From the NCBI GenBank assembly GCA_963810195.1, contig CAWEMO010000005.1:688455-752454 (forward strand): a DNA stretch of 64,000 bases. Direction: 5' to 3'. The position numbers and the translations under genes are program-made. The stretch's first letter is position 1, and every line of letters starts with the position of its first letter. This DNA comes from Chersky-840 sp963810195 (GTDB lineage Bacteria > Actinomycetota > Acidimicrobiia > Acidimicrobiales > UBA8190). Below are positions 8,215-16,818 of this stretch, piece by piece. The notes under the pieces are model-generated. The model saw only the letters and a program-made list of their open reading frames with translations, made no database searches and was not told the DNA's origin.

Positions 8215-8667
8215 TCAGCTCCTTTCGGGCACGACCCGGTCCGCGTAGCGGCACACCCGGCGGGCGAACCCCCGGACCATGCGCCGGAGCACGAACCGCA
8301 GGGCGGCGCCGGTGCCGGGGACGAGGGGCTCGACGCTGCACCGCCAGGTGACGACGGTGCCCGTGGCGTCGTCGTCGAGATGCACGTCCGCCCGGTAGTG
8401 GCGCACCGGGAGGCCCCGCACCACCACGTATCCCAGATGACGGGGAGGGTCCCAGGCGACCACCTCCTCGCGACTGCCGCCGGGGCCGACGGCGAAGCGC
8501 CGCAGCGCCCCCACCCCGTCGGGTGGCGGGTCGCCCTCGCGCAGGAGGGAGGTGCGCGTCATCCACGCCCATTCTCTCCACCGCGACGCCTCGCCGACGA
8601 GCGGCCAGATCGTCTCGACCGGGGCACGCGAGCGGGCGGACGCCTCGAACTCGTAGCGCCGGGCCAC
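8215..8667 (-). CDS. SRPBCC (polyketide cyclase / START-like) family protein
   Basis: A 150-residue helix-grip protein. It begins YEFEASARSRAPVETIWPLVGEASRWREW, the standard SRPBCC opening (strand, then a helix with P-E-x-I-W), and ends with basic residues RMVRGFARRVCRYADR. Such proteins bind hydrophobic ligands or catalyse cyclisations. The GTG start lies 1 nt after the stop of the next SRPBCC gene upstream, so the two are coupled and perhaps arose by duplication or act together. No specific function can be assigned. Confidence 0.75.
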   Translation of the reverse strand: MARRYEFEASARSRAPVETIWPLVGEASRWREWAWMTRTSLLREGDPPPDGVGALRRFAVGPGGSREEVVAWDPPRHLGYVVVRGLPVRHYRADVHLDDDATGTVVTWRCSVEPLVPGTGAALRFVLRRMVRGFARRVCRYADRVVPERS

Positions 8668-8668
8668 G

Positions 8669-9055
8669 TCAGCCTGACAGATGGTCCTTCAGGGCCTGCA
8701 GGCTCTGCTGGTACACCTGGCACATCATGTCGGTCATCTCATCGTCTACGTCGACGTCCCACGTGACGTGGGATTTCGTGCCCTCGGGCACCACGGTGAT
8801 CGTGGCCTTGTGGTTGATCACGGGAACGCCACCCACGATGCCGTAGACGAGCTCGCGCGCCTGGTCGTCACGGCGTTCGAGTCGCTCGGTGATCTCCATC
8901 CCCATCATCTTGAGCACCCGGTCGTCGCCGTCGCCGTCGACGTCGCAGGACTCGACCCCGGGCATCCATGTTGCGATGCCACCGAAGTCCCCGACGACCG
9001 CCCACACCGCGTCGGCGGGCTTGTCGATGTCGATCTCTGCACGCGCCTTGCCCAT
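8669..9055 (-). CDS. SRPBCC family protein
   Basis: A 128-residue START-like protein beginning ARAEIDIDKPADAVWAVVGDFGG with a terminal helix VYQQSLQALKDHL. It resembles the MxaD / polyketide cyclase 2 group. I chose the ATG at 9055 because GGAGGGGCG lies immediately before it; an upstream ATG at 9133 would add 26 unlike residues. It is the first gene of a tandem SRPBCC pair. The ligand is unknown. Confidence 0.78.
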   Translation of the reverse strand: MGKARAEIDIDKPADAVWAVVGDFGGIATWMPGVESCDVDGDGDDRVLKMMGMEITERLERRDDQARELVYGIVGGVPVINHKATITVVPEGTKSHVTWDVDVDDEMTDMMCQVYQQSLQALKDHLSG

Positions 9056-9157
9056 CGCCCCTCCATCACTCGGCAATGCCGCAGCATGCCACGGCGGAGC
9101 GAGGTCAGGCCCATCGACGATCGAGGTCATCACGATCGGACCTGGGCCCGCGCCTCC

Positions 9158-10066
9158 TCAGGTCTGCAGGTCGAGCAGCCCGTCGGCGAGCTCCTCGAGC
9201 TCTTCTCGGAACGAGGTCGGCGGGATGACCGGGCGGAGCACGAACTTGGAGAACCCTACGTCGACGAACCTCCCGATGAGCCGGCGCAGCCCGTCCACTC
9301 CGTCGGGCACGAGGTCGCGGATGTCGGTCTCGTCCGGTGAGCTCGCCGCGCCCGGCCGGCGGGCGGCCACGCGTCGCAGCAGCTGCTCGGGCGCGTCCCC
9401 TCGTGTGTAGCCGATGCTGACCCCGAAGTGCTCGGGGTCGATGCGCCGGCCGGCCTTCGCCGCGACGTCCTCGATGACGCGTCTTCCGGCGGCGGCCTCC
9501 TCGGGTGTGCACAGCGCGGGCAGCCAGCCGTCACCGAGGGCGCCCACCCGCCGGAGCGCGCCCGGTGCGCTGCCGCCGAGCCACACGTCGAAGGGGCGCT
9601 GCTGCGGCTTGGGCTCCACGGTCACCCCGTGCAGATTCCACGCCTCGCCCTCGTGGTCGACCGCGTCCTCTGTCCACAGCCTGCGCACGAGGGGCAGCAG
9701 CTCGTCGAGCTCACGACCCCGGTCCCCGGCGCGCACCCCCATGGCGTCGAGCTCGGCGGCCAGGCGCAGTCCGAGCACGAAGGTGACCAGCAGCCGGCCC
9801 CCCGACAGCCGGTCGAGGGTGGCGAGCTGCTTCGCCAGCCGCACGGGATTGCGCCCGGGCAGCACCATGGTCGTCCCGATCTTCAGCCGTGGTGCACGGC
9901 CCGCCGCGTAGGCCATGGCCGCCAGGGGGTCGTCGCCCGGGACGGTGAGGACGTCGGACCACCACAGGGAGTCGAAGCCGTTGGACTCCAGGTCCTCGAC
10001 GAGGTGGCCGAGCTCGTCTCCCGCCATGACGGAGGTCCCCGTGCCGACCCCGATGCGGACCTTCAT
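9158..10066 (-). CDS. LLM-class flavin / F420-dependent oxidoreductase
   Basis: A 302-residue luciferase-like monooxygenase fold. The sequence shows IGVGTGTSVMAGDELGHLVE, NGFDSLWWSDVLTVPGDDPL and RLKIGTTMVLPGRNPVRLAK, the strand-helix repeats and cis-peptide-type motifs of F420-dependent oxidoreductases, then EPKPQQRPFDVWLGG. In Actinobacteria most such enzymes use the deazaflavin F420 to reduce or oxidise secondary metabolites or xenobiotics. The start at 10066 is the first Met of the domain; upstream in-frame sequence to 10477 is a shadow of the divergent gene. Substrate unknown. Confidence 0.85.
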   Translation of the reverse strand: MKVRIGVGTGTSVMAGDELGHLVEDLESNGFDSLWWSDVLTVPGDDPLAAMAYAAGRAPRLKIGTTMVLPGRNPVRLAKQLATLDRLSGGRLLVTFVLGLRLAAELDAMGVRAGDRGRELDELLPLVRRLWTEDAVDHEGEAWNLHGVTVEPKPQQRPFDVWLGGSAPGALRRVGALGDGWLPALCTPEEAAAGRRVIEDVAAKAGRRIDPEHFGVSIGYTRGDAPEQLLRRVAARRPGAASSPDETDIRDLVPDGVDGLRRLIGRFVDVGFSKFVLRPVIPPTSFREELEELADGLLDLQT

Positions 10067-10174
10067 GATCGGATCCGGTCGTTCGCACAGAGGTCGGTCC
10101 CCATCGGTGGCGAAGGCTAGTGCCGCGTCCCCACTGGTAGCGTCGGCGGCCAGCCCAGACACAGGAGCATGACC

Positions 10175-10900
10175 ATGGACGCCGAAGAGGCCGCCCGCGC
10201 CAGCACCGACGCCGTCGCTTACCTGCCCGCCGGCTTCATGATGGCCGGCGCAACTTACAAGCGGGGCGCAGAGCTCGGCTTCGACGGCGTCGACTTCTAC
10301 TTCGCGGGACGGGGCGGGGCTCTGGGCGAGGTGGACGGCAGCGTCGTCGCGGCGGCATTCGTGTTCTTCAACCCGACCAAGGTGCACGACGTCTGGGAGC
10401 GCGGCCGGGCCGTGATGCCGGTGCGGGAGGCGGCGGAGGCCTTCGCCGGATGCCTCACGACCTGGGCGGCCAAACACCTCCCCGACGAAGTGGACTATGC
10501 CCGCCTGGCCGAGCTGCTCGGACGGGTCAACGCGGCCGCCTCACCCTCGGTCTCGCCGCTGTTCGCAGCGTGGCGGGCCATGCCCGAACCCGACGATCCC
10601 AAGGCTGTGGCCCTGCATCGGCTGAACGTGACGCGAGAGCTGCGGGGGGCGGCACACGGCGCCGCCGTCGTGGCGTGGGGCCTCGATCCGATGGAGGCGG
10701 TCCTCCTCAAGACCCCGTTCATGACTGAGCTCTTCGGTTGGGTGGAGCCCTTCCCCGAGGTGGAATCGCGTCGCGACACGTGGGAGCAGGCCGAAGCCGC
10801 CACCAATCGCATCGTGGCCCGTGCCTACTCGGTGCTCGACGCCGGCGAGCTCTCCGAGCTCGTCGACTTGGCGACCACCGCGCACAAGGGCGTCTCCTGA
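10175..10900 (+). CDS. SCO6745 family protein (SalK-like), function unknown
   Basis: A 241-residue, largely helical protein matching the actinobacterial SCO6745 / SalK group: YLPAGFMMAGATYKRGAELG near the N-terminus, FFNPTKVHDVWERG, and a C-terminal WEQAEAATNRIVARAYSVL. No catalytic motif is evident, and the group is described only by name. The ATG at 10175 has AGGAG at 10163-10167 with 7-nt spacing; the ATG at 10169 would be only 1 nt from it. The gene diverges from the LLM oxidoreductase and converges with pspAA. Confidence 0.75.
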   Translation: MDAEEAARASTDAVAYLPAGFMMAGATYKRGAELGFDGVDFYFAGRGGALGEVDGSVVAAAFVFFNPTKVHDVWERGRAVMPVREAAEAFAGCLTTWAAKHLPDEVDYARLAELLGRVNAAASPSVSPLFAAWRAMPEPDDPKAVALHRLNVTRELRGAAHGAAVVAWGLDPMEAVLLKTPFMTELFGWVEPFPEVESRRDTWEQAEAATNRIVARAYSVLDAGELSELVDLATTAHKGVS

Positions 10901-10921
10901 CCGACCTCCCGTCGAGACCTC

Positions 10922-10939
10922 GGGCCTGGTGTCAGGCCC
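10922..10939. terminator. Hairpin between convergent genes, terminator-like
   Basis: A perfect 7-bp stem GGGCCTG / CAGGCCC with a GTGT loop. It sits between the SCO6745-like gene and the convergent pspAA gene, whose stop codon (10932-10934) lies in the loop and stem. There is no T-run, as is common in high-GC Actinobacteria, so termination activity is an inference. Confidence 0.45.
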
Positions 10940-11198
10940 CTTCGGCGAGCAGCGAGCGGACTTCGGCCAGCGTCGAGGCTGCGTGCGGCACGACCAACGA
11001 GGAGGGTCTGAGGTCGTCGGGCGCGACGAGCGTGCCGACATGGCGGACCAGGCCGATGAGATCCGCCAGGGTGCTGGTGAACGCCGCCTCGTCCTCGCGG
11101 TCCATGGTGTCGACGAGCTGCGTGTCGAGCTGCTCGATGGCGGGTAGGTCGGCTTCGGGCACGTCGTAGCGCGCCTCTCCGAGAATGCGGACGATCAT
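10932..11198 (-). CDS. pspAA: PspA-associated protein PspAA
   Basis: An 88-residue protein starting IVRILGEARYDVPEADLPAIEQLD and ending STLAEVRSLLAEG, the PspAA domain found next to PspA in Actinobacteria. The ATG at 11198 overlaps the pspA stop as ATGA, giving tight translational coupling. The domain is thought to accompany PspA in the envelope-stress response; no enzymatic motif is visible. Identification rests on the N-terminal strand motif, size and gene context. Confidence 0.8.
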   Translation of the reverse strand: MIVRILGEARYDVPEADLPAIEQLDTQLVDTMDREDEAAFTSTLADLIGLVRHVGTLVAPDDLRPSSLVVPHAASTLAEVRSLLAEGA

Positions 11199-12016
11199 CA
11201 GCCGTTGCCTCCTTCGGGCGCGGGGGCGCCGTTGCCCGACGCATCGCCACTCGGCCCGCCGTTGGTGCCCGGAGCAGCCCCCGGAGGAAGGCTGGCGCTG
11301 GGCTCGGTCCCGGCCCCGGTGCCGATCTGCGCCTTCAGTGCGGCCAGCTCGGCGTCCACCTGGCCCGCCCGCGAGGTCGCGTCGAGCTGCTTCTGGATGT
11401 CGTCCCCGCCCCCGCCCAGCGCGTCGGGGAGCGCCCCGGTGTCGAGGAGCTCGTCGATGGCACCCGCCCGGGCCTGCATCTGGGCGATCTTGTCCTGGGC
11501 GCGGTCGAGGGTCATGCCCGCGTCGGTCATGGACTCCGAGATGCCCGAGACGGCCTCGCCGATGCTCGCCTGGGCCTTGGAGGCCGTGTAGCTCGCCTTG
11601 AGCGTCTCCTTCTTGGTGCGGAAGGCGTCCACCTGGGCCTGGAGCCGGGTGGCGGTGGTCTCGAGCTGCTGTTGCTGGGCCTCGACCTGCTGGTGCTGGG
11701 TCCCGAGGCTCTCGAGCTGCTCGGCGAGGGTGGTCCTGCGGGCCAGCGCCTGGCGGGCCAGGTCCTCCTGGCCCTGCCCGAGCGCCTGCTTGGCCTGGTC
11801 CTGCAGTTTCTGGGCCTGGGCCTGGAGCTGGGACGCCTGCAGCTCGAGGCGCTTGCGGGCGGTGGCCACGTCGGCGAGGGCGCGGCGGACCTTGGTGAGG
11901 TTCTCCATCTGCTTCTCGTAGGAGAGGTCGAGCATGTCCGCGGGGTTCTCGGCCTTGTCGAGCGCCTTGTTCGCCTTGGCCTGGACGATCCCGGACAACC
12001 GCTTCATCACACTCAT
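11198..12016 (-). CDS. pspA: PspA / IM30 family envelope-stress protein
   Basis: A 272-residue protein that is nearly all coiled coil: KRLSGIVQAKANKALDKAENP at the N-terminus (the amphipathic membrane-binding helix), then long heptads rich in Q, A and L (LELQASQLQAQAQKLQDQAK) and a glycine- and proline-rich tail of about 45 residues absent from E. coli PspA. PspA/IM30 proteins assemble on stressed membranes and limit ion leakage. The start at 12016 gives the canonical N-terminus, with AAAGG about 10 nt upstream. It is followed by pspAA; no pspB, pspC or pspF is seen. Confidence 0.88.
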   Translation of the reverse strand: MSVMKRLSGIVQAKANKALDKAENPADMLDLSYEKQMENLTKVRRALADVATARKRLELQASQLQAQAQKLQDQAKQALGQGQEDLARQALARRTTLAEQLESLGTQHQQVEAQQQQLETTATRLQAQVDAFRTKKETLKASYTASKAQASIGEAVSGISESMTDAGMTLDRAQDKIAQMQARAGAIDELLDTGALPDALGGGGDDIQKQLDATSRAGQVDAELAALKAQIGTGAGTEPSASLPPGAAPGTNGGPSGDASGNGAPAPEGGNG

Positions 12017-12072
12017 GCTGTTCTGGCCTTTCTCCCTGGTGTCCAGCAACGATCAGAGCACGTCGGGACCCA

Positions 12073-13878
12073 CTAGTCGAGAGCGGGGGCACCACCGAGG
12101 CCGAGCAGCTGCGTCCGGCCGTGGTCGGCGAATTGGGCGCGCAGCGCGCGCCGGTCGTCGTCGGTGAGGGGCCGGTACCGCAGCTCGCCGCGCTGCGGGC
12201 TCCAGAAGACCGGGTCGGCGCACTGCCAGCCAACGTCGCGCAGCGACGCCTTGGTGACCTTGCCGGTGGCGGTGAGGGGGAGGCCCGGGGAAAGGCGCAC
12301 GAAGCGCGGCGGCCACTTGGTCCCGAGGTCCGTCTGGGAGCCGAGGAAGGCCGCGAAGGCGACGGGGTCGAACCGGGCGCCGGGGCGCAGCTCCAAGGCG
12401 GCCATGACCTGGTCCCCCGAGCGCGGGTCGGGCACGGCGTACACCGCGGCCGCGGCGACGTCGGGGTGGCGCTCGATGACCCGTTCGATGGGAGCGGCCG
12501 CGAAGTTCTCGGAGTCGACGCGCAGCCAGTCCCCTCCCCGTCCCGCGAAGTAGAAGTACCCGTCCTCGTCGCGGTATCCGAGGTCGCCGGACCAGTACCA
12601 CTCGTCGCGTACCCGCTCGGCATCGCCCTCGGGGTTGTTGTAGTAGCCCTCGAAGCCCCGCCCCCCGGAGCGGTTGACGATCTCCCCGATGGCGTCCTCG
12701 GGGTTGCACAGCCTGCCGCCGGCGTCGAAGCGTGCCCGGTCGCATTCGCGCCCGGTGGCGGGGTCGATCACGGCCACGTCGTCGGTCGGCAGCGGGACGC
12801 CCAGCGATCCGGGGGGCGTGTCGGGCGTCACGTTGATGGAGGTCCCGCCTTCGCTCGAGCCGTACCCCTCGACGAGACGGCACCCGAAGCGCCGTTCGAA
12901 GACGGACCGGTCCGGCGCCGAGGCCTCGGTCCCGAAGCCCTGACGCAGTGGGTTGTCGCTGTCGTCGTCGCCTTCGGGCGTGGCCAGGATGTAGGCGAGC
13001 GCCTTGCCGACGTAGGTGAACCGCGTGGCACCGACACGACGGACATCGGCGAGAAAGCGCGAGGCGCTGAAGCGGCCGGCGATCGCCACCGACGCGCCCA
13101 CCGCCAGTGCCGGCGCCCACAGCGCCATCACCGCGTTGCCGTGGAACAGCGGCATGGGGCAGTAGCAGACGTCGTCGCGCTCGAAGCCGTAGCCCTGGGC
13201 GGCGCGGCCGGCGATGGCGGCCAGGCGCCCCTGGGTACAGCGCACGGCTTTGGGGTCGCCCGTGGTGCCCGAGGTGAACAGCAGGAGGAGCAGGTCCCTG
13301 GGCGACGCCGAAGCCGTCGACCCCGCCGCAACCGCCGCAACCGTCGCAACCGTCGACGCCACACCTGGTGCTTCCAGACGGGCGAGGTACTCGTCGTCCT
13401 CGACACGCAGGATGTGGTCGTCTGCGACACCGTGGGCGAGGCCGTCGAGGAGCTTGGCTCCGGCCTCGTCGGTCACCACCAGCTGGCAGTCGGTGAACCG
13501 GATGTCGCGGGCGAGCTCGGCTCCGCGCCGCGTGGGGTTGATCCCCACCACGGCCGCCCCGCCCAGCGCGGCCGCGCCCAGCCAGAAGAGGTATTCCGGG
13601 ACGTTGTCGAGAAGGACCCCGATGTGGAACGGGCCGTTCCGGCCCATTTGAGACGCCAGCGCGGCGCGGCGGGCGCTTTCGGCCACGACCTGGCGCCAGC
13701 TCCACGTCGATCCGTCGTAGTGCAGGCCGGCCCGGTCGTCGTCCCAGCGCGCCCAGAGGAGCTCGGCGACGGTGCGCGCGCCGGTCGGGGACGACGAGGG
13801 CGTGTCCGACGGGTCTCCGGCCCCGTCCTCGCCCTGTCGCGCCTCGCCCTGTCGCGTCTCATCCGGTCGCGGCCCCAC
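12073..13878 (-). CDS. Acyl-CoA synthetase (AMP-forming)
   Basis: A 601-residue ANL-superfamily ligase. The P-loop LLLLLFTSGTTGDPKAV is at about residues 193-209, followed by VEGYGSSEGG (A5) and WYWSGDLGYRDEDGYFYFAG with DWLRVDSENFAAAPIE (A7-A8). The last catalytic lysine is probably in TGKVTKASLR. It activates a carboxylic acid as acyl-adenylate and then acyl-CoA; the DWLRVDSEN form resembles very-long-chain or bile-acid type synthetases. Upstream of the P-loop is an Ala/Thr/Val-rich insertion coded by a 9-nt repeat (about 13322-13355). The first 30 residues are polar and low complexity, so the true start may be downstream. Confidence 0.88.
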   Translation of the reverse strand: MGPRPDETRQGEARQGEDGAGDPSDTPSSSPTGARTVAELLWARWDDDRAGLHYDGSTWSWRQVVAESARRAALASQMGRNGPFHIGVLLDNVPEYLFWLGAAALGGAAVVGINPTRRGAELARDIRFTDCQLVVTDEAGAKLLDGLAHGVADDHILRVEDDEYLARLEAPGVASTVATVAAVAAGSTASASPRDLLLLLFTSGTTGDPKAVRCTQGRLAAIAGRAAQGYGFERDDVCYCPMPLFHGNAVMALWAPALAVGASVAIAGRFSASRFLADVRRVGATRFTYVGKALAYILATPEGDDDSDNPLRQGFGTEASAPDRSVFERRFGCRLVEGYGSSEGGTSINVTPDTPPGSLGVPLPTDDVAVIDPATGRECDRARFDAGGRLCNPEDAIGEIVNRSGGRGFEGYYNNPEGDAERVRDEWYWSGDLGYRDEDGYFYFAGRGGDWLRVDSENFAAAPIERVIERHPDVAAAAVYAVPDPRSGDQVMAALELRPGARFDPVAFAAFLGSQTDLGTKWPPRFVRLSPGLPLTATGKVTKASLRDVGWQCADPVFWSPQRGELRYRPLTDDDRRALRAQFADHGRTQLLGLGGAPALD

Positions 13879-13923
13879 GTGCGGCAGCGTACGGGACGGG
13901 GGTCGCGACCCGGGCCCTCTTCC

Positions 13924-14601
13924 TCAGTTCACGTACGCCGACCCCGCCTGGTATTCGTCGAGGTAGCCGTGCATGACGACATGGCCCGTGCTGTCGCGCA
14001 CCCAGACGCTGCGGATCTTCGACATCTGCAGGGCGCACGCCATGGTGACGCGCAGCGACGACCCGACCGTCCGGTAGGTCCCGGTCTGCCACCACGAGCC
14101 CGACACCGTCCGCACGGACACCGAGAGGACCTCTCCGGGCGGCTGCCCGGACTCGTGCAGCTCCATGGCCGTGCCCCACGGCTCTGAGGTCAGGCGAGCG
14201 GTGGCGTGCACCTCGGGGAGGCCCTGGAGCGCCACCGTCTTCGTCACCGGGCCCGAGGGCCAGGCGAGGGTCAGCGTCAGGACGGCCGCGGCCACGACGG
14301 CGGCGGCCACCGACCCCACCAGGTAGCGGGAGCGGTGCGCGCGTCGTTCGGCTTTTTCCTCGGCGCGCAGCCGGTCGAGCATGGCGCTGCGCAGCGCGAA
14401 CGGGAGCTCGTGCGCGTCGAAGTGGTCGGGGTCTGCCGCCCCGAGCACCGCCGGGAGCATCATCAGCTCCCGGCGCTCGTCGCGACACGAGCTGCATCCC
14501 TCGACGTGGGCGCCGAGCGCGGCCCGCTCCGGGGTCGACAGCTGGCCCACGACCTCCATGGCGATGAGTCCCCGGAAGTGGTCGCAGGCGTCGGGGGTCA
14601 C
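13924..14601 (-). CDS. Anti-sigma factor with zf-HC2 domain
   Basis: A 225-residue single-pass membrane protein. The N-terminal anti-sigma zinc finger is visible as HVEGCSSCRDER (about residues 30-41), preceded by CDHFRG. A membrane helix (about residues 93-114) follows a basic RAHRSRYLVG stretch, and about 110 residues lie outside, including SVSVRTVSGSWWQTGTYR. GTG at 14601 overlaps the sigma stop as GTGA, coupling the pair. It should sequester the ECF factor encoded just upstream. The outer domain is not one I recognise. Confidence 0.85.
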   Translation of the reverse strand: MTPDACDHFRGLIAMEVVGQLSTPERAALGAHVEGCSSCRDERRELMMLPAVLGAADPDHFDAHELPFALRSAMLDRLRAEEKAERRAHRSRYLVGSVAAAVVAAAVLTLTLAWPSGPVTKTVALQGLPEVHATARLTSEPWGTAMELHESGQPPGEVLSVSVRTVSGSWWQTGTYRTVGSSLRVTMACALQMSKIRSVWVRDSTGHVVMHGYLDEYQAGSAYVN

Positions 14602-15221
14602 CGTTCCCACCCCATCTCCTCGAGCGCGAGCCGCAGCGTCCTCAGCCCGTAGTACAGGCGGCTGCGCACGGTTCCCTCCGGGATCCCGAGCTCCTCGGCC
14701 ACCTCGCGTCCCGAGCGCCCCCGGTAGTAGGTCTCCACCAGGACCTGGCGATGGTCGGGACGCAGGCGCCTCAGGGCCTCCTCCACCTGCCAGCCGACCA
14801 TGGCGTTCTCGAGCTCGTCGTCGACGGCGAGGTCGGCCTGCAACGGCTCGGTCTGGCGGATGGCGCGGGCGCGGGCGTGGTCGATGACCACCCGGCGGGC
14901 GATGGTGAAGAGCCACGTCCGCAACGTCCCCAGTCCCGTGTCGAAGCGGTCCCGGGCCCGCCACGCCCGGATGAAGGTCTCCTGCACGACGTCCTCGGCG
15001 GCGCGGGGGTCGCCGAGCGAGCGCCGTGCGTACCCGTAGAGCTCGCCGCCGTGCGCCAGGAACGCCACGCGCAGCCCGGCCGCGTCGGCCGACTCCGACA
15101 CGGGGTCCGGCTGGCCCTCCCCGCGTCGCGCCGAGCGCGACGAGCGCGACGAGCGCGCCGACGGCGCGGGCGTGCCGGCCTGGTCGGAGAAGGTGGGCTC
15201 TGTCGGGCCACCGTGTGTCAC
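14598..15221 (-). CDS. ECF-type RNA polymerase sigma factor
   Basis: About 207 residues. Sigma region 2 covers DPRAAEDVVQETFIRAWRAR and RTWLFTIARRVVIDHARA; region 4 has the helix-turn-helix REVAEELGIPEGTVRSRLYYG near the C-terminus. It is coupled to the zf-HC2 anti-sigma gene and probably controls an envelope-linked regulon. The N-terminus is uncertain: I used the GTG at 15221, which leaves a 30-residue Ser/Arg-rich, low-complexity leader (repeated SSR/SAR) before the domain. The neighbouring lipoprotein gene is on the same strand just upstream. Confidence 0.85.
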   Translation of the reverse strand: MTHGGPTEPTFSDQAGTPAPSARSSRSSRSARRGEGQPDPVSESADAAGLRVAFLAHGGELYGYARRSLGDPRAAEDVVQETFIRAWRARDRFDTGLGTLRTWLFTIARRVVIDHARARAIRQTEPLQADLAVDDELENAMVGWQVEEALRRLRPDHRQVLVETYYRGRSGREVAEELGIPEGTVRSRLYYGLRTLRLALEEMGWER

Positions 15222-15268
15222 TACGGGCACGGATTCCTGGCGGTCCCGGGCTCGGGTCGCGTCCCGGA

Positions 15269-15907
15269 TCAATACCCGTTGCCCCCGCCCGAGGATGTCG
15301 CCATCGTCGTGGTCGTGCCGGCCGAGGCGCCCGACGCGGAGGTCGACGCCTTGGCCACGCTGAACATGGCCACGCCGTTCCCGGTGACCTGGCCCGGCGA
15401 CGAGTCGGACAAGAAGGTGTAGAGGAGCTTGCCGTCGTAGGTCACCTGGAGGGTGCCGTCGGCCTGCTTGGCCGTCGCCAGCGTGCCGGGCACGCCGGCG
15501 GCCAGGGTGGGGGTGGTGCCGGCGGGCACGGTGAGGGCGGGCCAGGCCTGCAGGCATGCACCGGTGCACTTGTTGGTGGTCCCGCTGCCGTTGGGGACAT
15601 AGGTGTACAGGGCCATGCCGGCGCTGTTGACCAGGACGGTCCCGAAGTTGGCGGTGCTGGCCGTCTTCACGGTGGCGTTGGCCGCCGCGGTGGTGCCGGG
15701 GGAGTTGGCCGCGCCCGAATTGCCGCTGGGGCTCGGAGGCGACGTCGTGGCGCTGCTCGGGCTCGAGGAACCACAGGCGGCCAGGGCGAGGGCCGCCACG
15801 GCCAGGGCGGCCACGGCCGCACCGGGGCGGGCCAGGCTCGCCAACCGTGTCGGGGCGAGCCGCCCGCGTCGCCCGAACGGGGTGTCGGCGTCAGCGAGGT
15901 GGGTCAT
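15269..15907 (-). CDS. Secreted repeat lipoprotein (COG4315 type)
   Basis: A 212-residue protein with a basic N-terminus, a hydrophobic segment (about residues 29-44) and lipobox LALAAC with Cys at about 45, so it is predicted to be a membrane-anchored lipoprotein. A Ser/Thr/Pro-rich linker is followed by two copies of a secreted repeat (NSAGMALYTYV plus GACLQAWPAL, and YDGKLLYTFLSDSSPG), the pattern of COG4315 proteins of unknown function. AAGGAG precedes the ATG with good spacing. It may belong to the regulon of the adjacent ECF sigma factor. Confidence 0.85.
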   Translation of the reverse strand: MTHLADADTPFGRRGRLAPTRLASLARPGAAVAALAVAALALAACGSSSPSSATTSPPSPSGNSGAANSPGTTAAANATVKTASTANFGTVLVNSAGMALYTYVPNGSGTTNKCTGACLQAWPALTVPAGTTPTLAAGVPGTLATAKQADGTLQVTYDGKLLYTFLSDSSPGQVTGNGVAMFSVAKASTSASGASAGTTTTMATSSGGGNGY

Positions 15908-16071
15908 CGGGAAGCTCCTTGTGGGGTCGGCGACCTGGTGCGACAGGTCCTCACCCAGGATACGGACGAGGGGGTCCCCACGTTCATCCGTGGCCCGTCG
16001 CGTGTAGTCCGCAGGGAGGGTCGTGCGAGGGTCACGCGGTGCGCGACGCCGCCTCGGTACCGTGGACCGAG

Positions 16072-16785
16072 ATGGCCGAGGAGCAGACCCCCCCTGCCGC
16101 GAGCGGTGCTGACGAGGTCCGCCGGGACAAGGCGGAGTGGGGCGAAAGGGCCACGAGCGTGCCCCGCTGGCCGGCGCTGCTGGCCGTGGTCTCGGCCATG
16201 GCCCTCTACTTCGCGCTGCCCGACAAGCTCATCTCGGGTCTCGGGCCCCGCTGGCTCGTCCCGGCCCTGGAAGGTGTGCTGGGTGCGTCCCTGCTGATCG
16301 CCAGCCCGCGCCTCACCCGCGAGTCGCGGCGGCTGCGCCCCGTGGCTATCGCCCTCATCGCCTGCGTGAACCTCGCCAACGTGGTGTCGCTGGCCGAGCT
16401 CGTCCACGAGCTTCTGGCCGCACACGTGACCCGTGGCCGCGACCTCGTCTATGCGTCGGTGCCGGTGTGGGTCACCAACGTGCTCGTGTTCGCCCTGTGG
16501 TACTGGGAGCTCGACCGCGGCGGGCCCGTGGCCCGGCTCGAGGCCGACCGTCGCCAGCCCGACTTCCTCTTTCCGCAGATGACCGCCCCCGACGCCACTC
16601 GGCCCAATTGGTCACCCGCCTTCATCGACTACCTCTTCACCTCGTTCACCAACGCCACCGCCTTCAGCCCTACCGACACCATGCCGCTCACGCCCTGGGC
16701 CAAGATCCTCTTCATGGTGCAGTCGATGGCGTCGCTGCTCACCGTGGCCCTAGTCGTGTCCCGGGCCGTGAACATCCTCAACTGA
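16072..16785 (+). CDS. Membrane protein, DUF1345-like
   Basis: A 237-residue protein with about five to six hydrophobic segments (for example PALLAVVSAMALYFALP and SVPVWVTNVLVFALWYWEL) and the conserved-looking stretch FTSFTNATAFSPTDTMPLT before the last helix, which recalls the F.x.G/NTAFxPTDT motif of DUF1345 membrane proteins. The final helix follows MVQSMASLLTVALVVSRAVN. The start at 16072 (MAEEQTPP) puts a short polar tail before the first helix. Function is unknown. Confidence 0.65.
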   Translation: MAEEQTPPAASGADEVRRDKAEWGERATSVPRWPALLAVVSAMALYFALPDKLISGLGPRWLVPALEGVLGASLLIASPRLTRESRRLRPVAIALIACVNLANVVSLAELVHELLAAHVTRGRDLVYASVPVWVTNVLVFALWYWELDRGGPVARLEADRRQPDFLFPQMTAPDATRPNWSPAFIDYLFTSFTNATAFSPTDTMPLTPWAKILFMVQSMASLLTVALVVSRAVNILN

Positions 16786-16818
16786 CCGTGCGCCACCTCG
16801 ATTGACCGTGCACCACCG

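Noticed and set aside
12121..14187. A 688-codon plus-strand open frame
   Set aside because: It is the reverse complement of the acyl-CoA synthetase gene, which has clear motifs; the frame is rich in Arg, Gly and Val and matches no family.
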